Positions 16,460 through 24,909 of a stretch of 64,000 bases of DNA are shown in pieces; the stretch's first letter is position 1, and every line of letters starts with the position of its first letter. The translations under genes and the position numbers were made by a program. The notes beneath the pieces were generated by a model, which was not told the origin of the DNA, searched no databases, and worked only from the letters and a program-made list of their open reading frames with translations. Source of the DNA: an uncultured Porphyromonas sp. (lineage in GTDB: Bacteria; Bacteroidota; Bacteroidia; Bacteroidales; Porphyromonadaceae); contig NZ_CALHDW010000007.1 in assembly GCF_938023125.1 (NCBI RefSeq), positions 1-64,000 of the forward strand. Reading direction: 5' to 3'.

Positions 16460-17698
16460 TTAGTTTGTCTTACCAAAACGGCGAGAGCGAGCCATCATGC
16501 AAGAGCCAATAAGCCCGGCTTCTTTTCCTAGGGCGGCAATCTTGATAGATGTATCGTTGCTTACCACATTAAGCGTGTAGGTGCGTACAATTGTCTCAAC
16601 GGGGAGTCGGAGGAATTCGCCTGTTGCGGCCAATGCCCCTCCCAAAATCACTACTTCGGGATTGAAGATATTGATAAGCCCTGCAAGCTGTCTACCGAGT
16701 TTGCGTCCGATAGAATCAAGCACTTCGAGGCAGAGTACGTCCTCATGATTGATGGCGTCGATAATGTCGCTTAGAGTGATATTCTGCCCCTTGTGGTAGA
16801 GCTCAGAAAGCACAGAAACCTCTCCGGCTGCAATACGCTGGGTAAGTACGCGGTGGAGTGCAAGCCCGCCAATCTCGGTTTGCATACAACCCTTCTTGCC
16901 GCAGGGGCAAAGTATCTCATTGTCGAAGATACTCATATGCCCAAACTCGCCACTAAAGCCGGACTTGCCGGTGTAGATTTTGCCATCGAGGATAATCCCG
17001 AGACCAAGTCCCCAGCTTAGATTGAGGTAGAGTACGTTTTTGGCATCACTACCGGCAGTTACTCCCTGCATATATTCTCCGTAGGCCATGCCTCGAGTGT
17101 CGTTGTCCAACGAAACATTAAAGCCCAATTCTTTGTTGAGAATTGTTGCTAGAGGAGTCTCCCTTTGTAGCTGCTGGAAGAAGGTGTAGCTATGCCCAGT
17201 TAGGGAGTTGATACGCCCCGGCATATTGACATTGATGTTGAGCAGGTTGCTCGTATCAATCTTGTGTTCGGAGATAAAGGCGCGGATCTGGTTGCAAAGT
17301 TCGTTTAGAGACTCCGGAGTATCGCTGAGTGTGTAGGGGATATCGTAGTCCTGAAGAAGGATCTCTCCCACTAAATTCATAAGCCCGATGTGCAAACGAT
17401 CGTGCTGTACATCTACTCCGATGAATATCCCTGCCTCGGGGTGTAGCCCGTAGATGTAGGGATAGCGCCCACCATTGGTCTCTAGCTTGCCATAGTTGGC
17501 AATACACTTCTTATTCTCTAGCTCTGTGATGAACTTAGTAACGGTAGGCGTGCTGAGCATCAAATGATGTGCGAGGTCAGTGATGGTAGAGGGACCATGT
17601 TCAATACAATACGCAATGATTTGGCTTTTTGTTTGACCCACCTTTGTCCCAGATGCAACTTCACTGAGTAATACGGGTTCTTTCATAGATTTCTTCAT
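16460..17698 (-). CDS. ROK-family transcriptional regulator (NagC/Mlc-like)
   Basis: The 412-residue protein has an N-terminal winged helix-turn-helix (about 20-80: SQIIAYCIEHGPSTITDLAHHLMLSTPTVTKFI). It is joined to a ROK domain with the phosphate-binding GIFIGVDVQHDRLHIGL region and the zinc motif CPCGKKGCMQTEIGG. ROK regulators usually sense a sugar or phosphosugar and repress uptake and breakdown genes. The ATP-site motif is altered from DIGGT to DVQHD, in keeping with a regulator, not a kinase. A TTG three codons upstream is in frame, but the ATG at 17698 is preferred. It lies 27 nt downstream of the DEAD-box helicase gene and is probably co-transcribed with it. Its regulon is unknown. 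Confidence 0.87.
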   Translation of the reverse strand: MKKSMKEPVLLSEVASGTKVGQTKSQIIAYCIEHGPSTITDLAHHLMLSTPTVTKFITELENKKCIANYGKLETNGGRYPYIYGLHPEAGIFIGVDVQHDRLHIGLMNLVGEILLQDYDIPYTLSDTPESLNELCNQIRAFISEHKIDTSNLLNINVNMPGRINSLTGHSYTFFQQLQRETPLATILNKELGFNVSLDNDTRGMAYGEYMQGVTAGSDAKNVLYLNLSWGLGLGIILDGKIYTGKSGFSGEFGHMSIFDNEILCPCGKKGCMQTEIGGLALHRVLTQRIAAGEVSVLSELYHKGQNITLSDIIDAINHEDVLCLEVLDSIGRKLGRQLAGLINIFNPEVVILGGALAATGEFLRLPVETIVRTYTLNVVSNDTSIKIAALGKEAGLIGSCMMARSRRFGKTN

Positions 17699-17725
17699 TA
17701 TTGGCAATAGAGATAATAGTGTTTA

Positions 17726-19078
17726 TTATTCCCCCTTAGATTGCTTTTTCTTGAAAAAGGGTTTTCTGGAGCGGTGCGAAACCCGTCCTTTGGGGGTTGT
17801 CCCATTTTCAGATTGTGTCTGTTTTTGTTTTCCGTTTGAAGCTTTTTTTGCATGGTTTTGCACCTTTGGCCTACGTCTATTACCTCCTTTGCCGTAACGC
17901 TTCTGAGAGGTTTTTGGAGAGTACTTAGGGGCTTCTCCATACTCCGATCCTATGGGCACCTTATATATAGAGTAGCCAAGGAAGTGCTCAAGGGAGGCGA
18001 AGCTACGTTGCTCTTCCTCGTTGACAAGGGTGATGGCAACGCCTCTTCCGTCGGTTCCTCGAGCGGTACGTCCGATGCGGTGTACATAGTCTTCGGGATC
18101 GTGGGGCATATCGTAATTGATTACCACCTTGATGTCATCAATATCGATCCCTCTGGCTACAATATCTGTAGCGACTAGCACCTCTACGTAACCTGTTTTG
18201 AAGTCACGCATTACTTGCTCCCTCGTGGTTTGGTCGAGGTCGGAGTGCATTTCTGCCACATTTACCCCTCTGCTCTTTAGCGCAGTAGCAAGCTGATGAA
18301 CCTTGAGTTTTGAGGAAGAGAATACGACCGTTTTGGTTGGTTGCTCTTCCGACATCGAGGATAAAAGATCCGTAACGATGGGTAATTTTTGAGCTTCGTA
18401 GCAGATGTAAGCACTCTGTAGGATAGTCTCGGGTGGCTTAGAGATTGCAATGGCAACGTGTACCGGATCTTTAAGAATACTACGAGCGAGTTCCTCTATT
18501 TTTGGTGGCATTGTTGCCGAGAAGAGTGCAATTTGGCATGTCTTTGGTAGGTGTCTACAGATGCTCATTATATCATCGTAGAAGCCCATGTCGAGCATCC
18601 TATCTGCCTCATCAATAACAAAATAAGAGGTGTGAGATATGTCGGCTGCCTGCAGGTTTAACATAGAGATAAGCCTACCGGGAGTAGCTACAACAATATC
18701 GGTTCCTCGCTCGGCGCCTCGCTGAGCTTGTGCCCAAGCAGTACCATCAGTCCCCCCATATATGGCGAGAGAGGAGATGGATACGAAGTAGCCAAATCCC
18801 GTAATTTGCTGGTCTATTTGTTGTGCTAGTTCGCGTGTGGGAGCCATTACAATAGCCTTGATATACCCCTCTTCGAACTCACCTAAATAGATCCGGTTAA
18901 TGATAGGGAGGAGATATGCTGCCGTTTTGCCGGTACCTGTCTGAGCACATCCAAGAAGATCTCGCCCCTCCAGCAGTGGGGGGATAGTCGCCTCTTGTAT
19001 GGGAGTCGGCTCCGAAAAATTCATGGCGTCCAGCCCATCTAGGACTTCGTCTGCAAAGTCAAAATCGAAAAAATTCAT
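17726..19078 (-). CDS. DEAD-box RNA helicase (RhlE-like)
   Basis: The 450-residue ATP-dependent RNA helicase shows all core motifs in order: Q motif FSEPTPIQEATIPPLLEGRD, motif I AQTGTGKT, Ia PTRELAQQ, Ib TPGRL, II DEAD in VIDEADRMLDMGF, III SAT in LFSATMP, IV VVFSSSK, V ARGIDI and VI HRIGRTAR. A basic C-terminal tail (about 375-450, rich in Lys/Gln/Ser/Arg) is typical of RhlE/cold-shock type helicases and likely binds RNA or the ribosome. It is probably involved in ribosome assembly or mRNA turnover. It has a promoter 20 nt upstream of the ATG and is followed at 27 nt by the ROK regulator. Confidence 0.93.
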   Translation of the reverse strand: MNFFDFDFADEVLDGLDAMNFSEPTPIQEATIPPLLEGRDLLGCAQTGTGKTAAYLLPIINRIYLGEFEEGYIKAIVMAPTRELAQQIDQQITGFGYFVSISSLAIYGGTDGTAWAQAQRGAERGTDIVVATPGRLISMLNLQAADISHTSYFVIDEADRMLDMGFYDDIMSICRHLPKTCQIALFSATMPPKIEELARSILKDPVHVAIAISKPPETILQSAYICYEAQKLPIVTDLLSSMSEEQPTKTVVFSSSKLKVHQLATALKSRGVNVAEMHSDLDQTTREQVMRDFKTGYVEVLVATDIVARGIDIDDIKVVINYDMPHDPEDYVHRIGRTARGTDGRGVAITLVNEEEQRSFASLEHFLGYSIYKVPIGSEYGEAPKYSPKTSQKRYGKGGNRRRPKVQNHAKKASNGKQKQTQSENGTTPKGRVSHRSRKPFFKKKQSKGE

Positions 19079-19098
19079 TACATACTATTTTTCCCTAG

Positions 19099-19106
19099 CA
19101 AAGATA
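19099..19106 (-). promoter_or_regulatory. -7 promoter box (TATCTTTG) for the helicase-ROK unit
   Basis: Minus-strand TATCTTTG matches TAnnTTTG and lies 20 nt from the helicase ATG. This implies a very short leader of roughly a dozen nucleotides. Confidence 0.6.
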
Positions 19107-19240
19107 GGAGTTTTTTCTTTATAATGGTCTGTTTGTGGAATAAATGTTTCGAATTTCTTGTATAGATGCCCTCGGTTGATTATTTCTTGCTTTCTAAAAT
19201 GCTTTATATCTAAACCGATCTTCTAAAAACATATTGGCTC

Positions 19241-19280
19241 AAAAAAACTCCCATGCAAATAATAAAACTTGCATGGGAGT
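19241..19280 (-). terminator. Strong terminator after the greA-HIT unit
   Basis: A perfect 12-bp stem (ACTCCCATGCAA, 19247-19258, with 19269-19280) and a 10-nt loop are followed on the minus strand by a run of seven T. Confidence 0.9.
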
Positions 19281-19344
19281 GATAGAACAGAGGCCGTTTT
19301 CCTTTATTGTATGGGGGGCTCTATCGTTTTTGATTAGCTCCTTT

Positions 19345-19743
19345 TTATAGGATCTTTTGTGCTATACTATCTGCAATACGTTGCATCTCTTCGCTACTGA
19401 GCTTGAGGTGCTGCCCTGAGGCAAAGTTTACGCTCGATTCGTCTTGTAGGGGAATGAGGTGAATGTGCGCATGGGGAATATCCAATCCCAGCACAAAAGA
19501 ACCTACTTTGCGACAAGGGATAGCCTCGCCAATGGCTTTTGCTACCTTTTTGGCAAATAGGTGGAGGGCTGCTGTACTCTCATCATCCAGGTCGAAGATA
19601 TAATCAATTTCTTGCTTGGGTATTACAAGAGTGTGCCCTGCGGCTTTGGGATTGATATCTAGGAATGCAAAATGACGCTCGTCCTCTGCTACCTTATAGC
19701 AAGGGATCTCTCCTGCGATAATCCGAGAAAAAATCGAACTCAT
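19345..19743 (-). CDS. HIT family nucleotide hydrolase/transferase
   Basis: The 132-residue histidine-triad protein has the early motif SIFSRIIAGEIPCYKVAED, the middle GHTLVIPK, and the triad HAHIHLIP (HxHxHxx with the catalytic middle His). HINT-type members hydrolyse phosphoramidates such as AMP-lysine and other adenylated nucleotides; the natural substrate is uncertain. Length is slightly longer than the 110-120 usual for HINT because of a C-terminal helix. It follows greA by 37 nt on the same strand and ends at a strong terminator, so greA and this gene form one unit. Confidence 0.92.
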   Translation of the reverse strand: MSSIFSRIIAGEIPCYKVAEDERHFAFLDINPKAAGHTLVIPKQEIDYIFDLDDESTAALHLFAKKVAKAIGEAIPCRKVGSFVLGLDIPHAHIHLIPLQDESSVNFASGQHLKLSSEEMQRIADSIAQKIL

Positions 19744-19780
19744 AGCTTACTATCAATTTGAACCCTACGGAGTGAGATCT

Positions 19781-20251
19781 TTAGATAGAGATCTCCAAAA
19801 TTTCGAAGCGAAGAAGCCCTATAGGTACCTGTACCTCGGCAATCTCTCCCACCTTTTTCCCGATAAGACCGCGGGCGATAGGGGCTGTAACGGAGAGTTT
19901 GCGCTCTTTGAAGTTAGCATCTATCTCGGGCACAATCGTATATTCTATGATCGAATTATCATCAAGACGCTTTACTTTTACTTTGGTTAGTAGTTGCACC
20001 TTGCTGGTGTCGATCGTACTCTCATCTATAATGCGTGTGTTGGCAGCTTGCGTTTTTAGTTGCGAAATCTTCGCTTCGAGCAAGCCTTGAGCTTCACGGG
20101 CAGCATCATACTCCGCGTTTTCTGAGAGGTCTCCTTTGTCTCTAGCCTCAGCAATTGCTTGAGCTATGGCAGGACGCTCCTCCCTTTCCAGACGACTAAT
20201 TTCATCCATTAGACGGTCGAAGCCGTCCTTAGTCATGTAGTGATAATCCAT
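19781..20251 (-). CDS. greA: Transcription elongation factor GreA
   Basis: GreA enters the RNA polymerase secondary channel and stimulates cleavage of backtracked RNA. The 156-residue protein has the N-terminal coiled coil with the tip motif ARDKGDLSENAEYDAAREAQ, carrying the acidic tip residues needed for cleavage, and the C-terminal FKBP-like domain ending VPIGLLRFEILEIS. The first ATG (MDYHYMTKDGF) gives the family length; a second ATG five codons on is possible. It is the first gene of a unit with the HIT protein and has a promoter about 220 nt upstream. Confidence 0.95.
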   Translation of the reverse strand: MDYHYMTKDGFDRLMDEISRLEREERPAIAQAIAEARDKGDLSENAEYDAAREAQGLLEAKISQLKTQAANTRIIDESTIDTSKVQLLTKVKVKRLDDNSIIEYTIVPEIDANFKERKLSVTAPIARGLIGKKVGEIAEVQVPIGLLRFEILEISI

Positions 20252-20622
20252 TTCTCTTGGGTTAGTACCATTTCTCTTGCTCTTTTATACTCTTATTGGG
20301 AGGAGGAATGGCTATTGTTTTCACCTTAATATCAAAAAAACAATGGGTAGGTTCTCTGTGCGTCCTTCTTGGTTTTTCTGTTCTAAAAGCCAGAAAAAAC
20401 TTTCTGTATCGTAGAGTACTTGACCCATTATGTGCTGCGACACCGTAATAGGCCTTTATCGCAATACGAGTGCAAAAGTAGCTATTTCTTTTGAATGTCG
20501 ACCTATCATTCGGATCCCCTTTTAGGAATGAAAGTTCATGATCAATGGACTAATCCTTCTGTAAAACAGTAGGTTAGTTTGTTCTGAATTGGAGCAGGAA
20601 GAGGAGTGAATAGCGAGGGCCT
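20252..20622. other. Intergenic region between greA and mutL
   Basis: These 371 bases hold the greA promoter (20473-20480) and a weak hairpin (20550-20577: CTAATCC..GGTTAG with an inner CTGT/ACAG pair). The hairpin lies past the mutL stop and could end the clp-mutL transcript, although it lacks a T run on the minus strand. No coding frame is convincing. Confidence 0.5.
20473..20480 (-). promoter_or_regulatory. -7 promoter box (TACTTTTG) for greA-HIT
   Basis: Minus-strand TACTTTTG matches TAnnTTTG, about 220 nt upstream of the greA ATG. Confidence 0.5.
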
Positions 20623-22548
20623 TTAGTCGAAGCTCTGCTCTATTTCGTTGTTAGACAATACCCGCATGATGAGCTTTCCCTGTGGGGTGTACGTACTCTC
20701 TTGGCAAGAGAATAGTTTGGCGATAAGAGCCTCGATCCCCTCCGGAGAGAGCGGATGGCTACTAATTGCTCCCTTGTAGCTAGATAGCTTGATGGCGAGT
20801 ATTTCTACAAGAGCCTCCTTAGTAGAGATAGATTGCTCTAGGGCATCGGAGACGATTTGCTCGACGAGCTCTTTGGCATCAGTCTCTACCATTTCCGGTA
20901 CAGCTAAGATGGAATAGCTCCCCCCCCCAAGCGAAGAAATTTCAAATCCGATGGATTCTAATTCGGGAAGAAGGGCATCCACTAGAGCAATATCCTTTGT
21001 GGGGAAGAGACATAACTCGGGGAAAAGTAGCTTACGGGTTGCGTGTTCTTTTCCCTCTTTGGCGAACTCCCTTTTTACCTCTTCGTAGATAATCCGTTGT
21101 TGGGCCCGCTTGTAGTCGATGAGAACAACCCCTCTGCTGATCGAACTAACTATGTATTTATTGCCATGGAGAAAGCAGGGAGTTTTCTCGGGATTTACTG
21201 CCTGAGAAGAAAAACTTTCTTGGGTAGAAAAAAGTTGATTGCTGGGTAGATTTTTTTGAGAACCCGGGCAGTTTTCCGGAGAAATTGGGGCAGCTTCTTT
21301 TTGAGGAGGAGTGGCAGCCCTATTTTCTTTGTGTTGCTCAAAGCTCTCGAACATAGACTTCCAATCCACCCTCGGGCGCCGAGAGGGGGCCGAATACCCC
21401 TTGCTATTTGACTGTGTAGTGGGTAGGTCTGTGGAATTAAACGGATTGTAATTCGGATCCAAAGGTTGCTCGGGAGAGGGGAGTATCTCTTGTTGTTTCC
21501 CTGAGTAAATGGGGATATCTACAATGTGTTTTTGCTCAAAATCGATGGTCGGCACCGCCATAGTGGTGCTCAGAGACTGCCGAATGGCAATGGCTAGGAG
21601 CTTGAAGATGGCTTGCTCGTCGAGGAACTTGATTTCCGTTTTGGTGGGGTGTATGTTTACATCGATACGAGAGGGATCGATGGAAAAGAAAAGGAAATAA
21701 TTGGGAGCGTAGCCGGGGGAGAGTAACTTCTCGTACACAGAGAGGATGGCACGATGGAAGTAGGGATGGCGCATATATCGCCCATTGACAAACAGATATT
21801 GCTCCGCACCTCGTTTCCTGGCGCTGTCCGGTAGGGAAACGAATCCGTTGATATTGGAAATCTCGTTTTCGAAATGGATGGAAATTAGCCCCTTATCTAC
21901 AGATTGCCCTAGCGTATCGGTGATACGGCGCCGTTGCGTGGTGGCTGGTAGGTTGAGCGTGAGGTTGCCATCACTATAAAAGGAGAAAGAGACACCGGGA
22001 TAGACCAATACGATGCGCTCGAATTGCTCTATAAGGTGTTTCAGTTCCGTTTGGTTCGACTTGAGGAAGCGCCTACGTGCCGGTACATTGAAGAAGACAT
22101 TTCGTACCATAAAACTACTCCCTACGGGGGCTGCAACGTTGCGCACGTTTACAATATCGGAGCCATTCAGTGTCAGCTGGGTAGCCATTTCGTCTTCGGC
22201 ACGTCGTGTTGTTAGCTCGACTTGTGCAACGGAGGCGATGGAGGCTAGGGCCTCCCCTCGGAATCCCATTGAGCGGAGAGAAAAGAGGTCTTGGACATCA
22301 GAGATCTTGCTGGTCGCATGACGCTCAAAGGCCATGCGGGCATCCATTTGAGACATGCCGCACCCATCGTCTGTAACCTTGAGGCTTGCCTTTCCTGCCT
22401 CTTCTACCTCTACGACAATACGCTTTGCTCCCGCATCAAGAGAGTTTTCGACCAACTCTTTGAGGATAGATGCAGGACGTTGAATAACTTCCCCTGCCGC
22501 TATCTGGTTGGCAATACTATCGGGGAGTACATGTATTATATCGCTCAT
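20623..22548 (-). CDS. mutL: DNA mismatch repair protein MutL
   Basis: MutL links mismatch recognition by MutS to strand removal. The 641-residue protein has the GHKL ATPase motifs ELVENSLDAGA, DDGCGM and ATSKI, plus GFRGEALASIASV (motif III), followed by the transducer domain and a Ser/Gln/Pro-rich linker (about 355-440). In the C-terminal dimerisation domain the endonuclease metal motif DQHA-x2-E-x4-E reads DYKRAQQRIIYE, with most key residues changed, and the Cys-rich CPHGRP motif is replaced by YTPQGK. Nicking activity is therefore doubtful. Its ATG overlaps the stop of the preceding small gene by one base (TAATG). It is the last gene of the clpP-to-mutL run. Confidence 0.93.
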   Translation of the reverse strand: MSDIIHVLPDSIANQIAAGEVIQRPASILKELVENSLDAGAKRIVVEVEEAGKASLKVTDDGCGMSQMDARMAFERHATSKISDVQDLFSLRSMGFRGEALASIASVAQVELTTRRAEDEMATQLTLNGSDIVNVRNVAAPVGSSFMVRNVFFNVPARRRFLKSNQTELKHLIEQFERIVLVYPGVSFSFYSDGNLTLNLPATTQRRRITDTLGQSVDKGLISIHFENEISNINGFVSLPDSARKRGAEQYLFVNGRYMRHPYFHRAILSVYEKLLSPGYAPNYFLFFSIDPSRIDVNIHPTKTEIKFLDEQAIFKLLAIAIRQSLSTTMAVPTIDFEQKHIVDIPIYSGKQQEILPSPEQPLDPNYNPFNSTDLPTTQSNSKGYSAPSRRPRVDWKSMFESFEQHKENRAATPPQKEAAPISPENCPGSQKNLPSNQLFSTQESFSSQAVNPEKTPCFLHGNKYIVSSISRGVVLIDYKRAQQRIIYEEVKREFAKEGKEHATRKLLFPELCLFPTKDIALVDALLPELESIGFEISSLGGGSYSILAVPEMVETDAKELVEQIVSDALEQSISTKEALVEILAIKLSSYKGAISSHPLSPEGIEALIAKLFSCQESTYTPQGKLIMRVLSNNEIEQSFD

Positions 22549-22955
22549 TATTTATAATAGAGAAACCAAACCACTACCCCCAAAACAAGGAGTACAAGCA
22601 GGATCTTTAGTATTTCATTTATTCTCCCTGTGCCCGATATCCCTTTCTCTTCTTGCTGACTAAGATGGCGCATGTTTTGCAACATAGAAGAGTGTAGTTC
22701 ATCGGCAAATTGAGTACGATGCTCCTCCGTTTGTGCCTTCTTCTTAGCCTCGTTCTCGGCAAGTTGTTTCCCCAAAAGAGTCTCCGTATTGTAGAGGTCT
22801 ACTTCTTTGTCGGGAGAGATCTCTCCATTTTCTTCAAGTTCTTTTCGGATGCGTGCTACCCGGTCCTCTAGGGCTTCTCGCTCTTGATTCCAGTAGATTG
22901 GCTTGTGTTCGAAGCGTCTTGCTCGTTGGTTGTTGAAGAAGAAAAAGAGTCCCAT
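22548..22955 (-). CDS. Conserved small C-tail-anchored membrane protein upstream of mutL
   Basis: The 135-residue protein has a hydrophilic, charged N-terminal part with the motif FEHKPIYWNQEREALEDR (about 15-32), a helical region (35-110), and one C-terminal transmembrane helix (ILKILLVLLVLGVVVWFLYY) ending almost at the stop. It should be membrane-anchored with its N-terminal part in the cytosol. Small proteins with a similar aromatic HKP-Y motif occur beside mutL in other Bacteroidales; no function is known to me. Its first 88 nt overlap the end of the OstA-like gene in another frame, and there is no later Met before residue about 90, so the overlap appears real. It overlaps mutL by one base. 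Confidence 0.78.
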   Translation of the reverse strand: MGLFFFFNNQRARRFEHKPIYWNQEREALEDRVARIRKELEENGEISPDKEVDLYNTETLLGKQLAENEAKKKAQTEEHRTQFADELHSSMLQNMRHLSQQEEKGISGTGRINEILKILLVLLVLGVVVWFLYYK

Positions 22956-24838
22956 AATTGTTTCATTGCATTATTGAAAATATCGAGAGGCTGGGGAGCC
23001 TGCCAAGAGGGCGTATTGTCATCGGGGCGGCAAATGTATGGACTTAGCGTCTCTTCTTGCTCCTTGTCGCTCTCTTCGTCTTGAGACTCTTTCTTCTCTA
23101 GAGAGGCTTGCTGAGTCTCTATCCTCTCTACCTCTTTGTCTAGAAGTTGGTAAGCGGCCAGGGCAGCCTGTGCGCCACTAAAGCCCCGAAGGGCAGAGGT
23201 GTGAGGATGGGTATAGGGTATAGGGGCCCCTAATGAGTCTAGCTCTTGGGCAAATAGATCGTCGGGAGACTTGGGGCGCTTCTCCGGCTGCCAAACCAAG
23301 CCGCTAATCCTAGATATGTCGGGGCTTACACTCTCAATAGGGTGAATGCCTCCTGAGGCCGGTCCTTGCCAAATCGTTTTTTGTAGAGTATCTGCAGCTA
23401 GGTAGGCATATAGGTGAGGAGACTTTATGCGGCCCACTGCATAGTAGTGCTTAATGGACTCTTGCAGGGCATAGTACACCATCTCAACCTCTCCGTGGGC
23501 TTGTATCTCTCGTATGGTACTATCGGCAAAGAATGTGATGAGAGAGTCCCCCTTGATTTGCTCAAACTTGTCCTCCTCCAATAGCCGCATGGCCTTTGCG
23601 TTGAGCCATGCTGTTGCATGGTGTAGTGTGTCATCGGCAAAGTACAACCGTACTGTGTCGCCTTCGAGTTGCAAGCTATCTCTCCAGAGAATAGGGGCTC
23701 CGTAGAGCGACATTGTAGAGTCCATAGAGAAGTAATGCAGTGAGTCTGCAACTGCTTGGGCATCATTTCTATATACTCTTGTATTGTGATAGGCGCGCGT
23801 TATACGGATATCTTTGGGTTCCTGCTTTCGTGTGATTAACTCAAGAGTATCGGCTCCAATATAGAGGGTATCGGGCTTTGAGTAATCTGTTAGCCAAGCG
23901 TGTTGGGTAGAAAAAGCATACTCTTTATTTTCGTCGTAGTAGCCATATTCTCCTCTGAGTATGGCTTGGTTTACAGTATCGATGAGCACCATATCGCCAA
24001 AGGCTTCTGCAAACTTTAGCCTATTGTCGTAGAGTAGAGAATCCCCCTCTACGGTACCATGAGTGTTGTACACTGTAGAGCGGTCGAGTAGGATACCTAG
24101 GTCTTGTTGTGTGTCGTAGACACCTCGCATACTTTCGATGTGACCGGAGTCTGAGACAATATGTGTAGGCCCATCGTATACTGCGATCTTGGTTCGCGTA
24201 TTGTAGACGAGATAGTCTGTGTTTAGGGTAAAGTCGGGATTGACAAGCTCTACGGCATCCCTAAAGATAGCTTCGTCTGTACCAGGGGTATATTCCCCAT
24301 AGACGGAGGTTAGGGTATTGAGCGAGTCTACAATGGTACCGGTATCGAAGTAATACCCTTTGCCTGCGACTCTGTCATAGTCTAGACTATCGGTGTAGAG
24401 GGTAGCCGTGGAGTTGCGAAGTTCTACGGTGTTTCTGAGCCTTGCAAAGCGGGCTATCCCATCATAATTGAGATACTTTGATAGGATGGTTATAGAGTCC
24501 CCCTCATGTATTTCTACATTCCCAAAAGCCTCAAATTGATCTGTCTCTTGGTCTAGGAAGGCGCTATCGCAGGTCATTAGCCAATTGAGATGGCGCAACT
24601 GCACATTGCCAACAAGCCGCTGTACTCCGGGGCTCAATTCGGCATTATACTCTAGGCGATCTGCATGATCAAGGATGATACGCCGCGTCCCTTTTTCTTG
24701 CATATTACCCCCTAGGGTGGGAGGAGGGGGCACGAGAGCAAATGAAGAGAAGAGAATAAACAAACCAATGAGCACCACCGTGGAAATTTGCCACCGTGAG
24801 TGCCCTTTAGTGTGGGGGTGAGAGTCTTTGTTCGACAT
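22868..24838 (-). CDS. OstA-like (LptA/LptD N-terminal-like) envelope protein
   Basis: The 656-residue protein has a basic N-terminus with one hydrophobic signal or anchor segment (ISTVVLIGLFILFSSFALV, about 18-36). A long beta-rich region follows, made of repeated OstA/LptA strands: RIILDHADRLEYNAELSPG, VQLRHLNWLMTCDSAFLD, VEIHEGDSITILSKYLNYDG, and many later copies with DSLxYD. In LptA and the LptD N-domain such strands form a beta-jellyroll that carries lipopolysaccharide across the periplasm. This suggests a role in LPS transport or outer-membrane assembly. The C-terminal 100 residues are Ser/Thr/Glu-rich and probably disordered. The last 88 nt also encode the start of the next gene. Confidence 0.85.
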   Translation of the reverse strand: MSNKDSHPHTKGHSRWQISTVVLIGLFILFSSFALVPPPPTLGGNMQEKGTRRIILDHADRLEYNAELSPGVQRLVGNVQLRHLNWLMTCDSAFLDQETDQFEAFGNVEIHEGDSITILSKYLNYDGIARFARLRNTVELRNSTATLYTDSLDYDRVAGKGYYFDTGTIVDSLNTLTSVYGEYTPGTDEAIFRDAVELVNPDFTLNTDYLVYNTRTKIAVYDGPTHIVSDSGHIESMRGVYDTQQDLGILLDRSTVYNTHGTVEGDSLLYDNRLKFAEAFGDMVLIDTVNQAILRGEYGYYDENKEYAFSTQHAWLTDYSKPDTLYIGADTLELITRKQEPKDIRITRAYHNTRVYRNDAQAVADSLHYFSMDSTMSLYGAPILWRDSLQLEGDTVRLYFADDTLHHATAWLNAKAMRLLEEDKFEQIKGDSLITFFADSTIREIQAHGEVEMVYYALQESIKHYYAVGRIKSPHLYAYLAADTLQKTIWQGPASGGIHPIESVSPDISRISGLVWQPEKRPKSPDDLFAQELDSLGAPIPYTHPHTSALRGFSGAQAALAAYQLLDKEVERIETQQASLEKKESQDEESDKEQEETLSPYICRPDDNTPSWQAPQPLDIFNNAMKQLWDSFSSSTTNEQDASNTSQSTGIKSEKP

Positions 24839-24909
24839 TCTCTATCGAAATAGGGATCAATCCATGCTCTTCAGGATGGGAGAATGGCTTTTGTGTGATC
24901 TTTGTTCGG

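Noticed and set aside
16460..17698. The ROK protein at 16.5 kb as a second sugar kinase.
   Set aside because: It has an N-terminal winged helix-turn-helix and a changed ATP phosphate loop, so a regulator is the better call.
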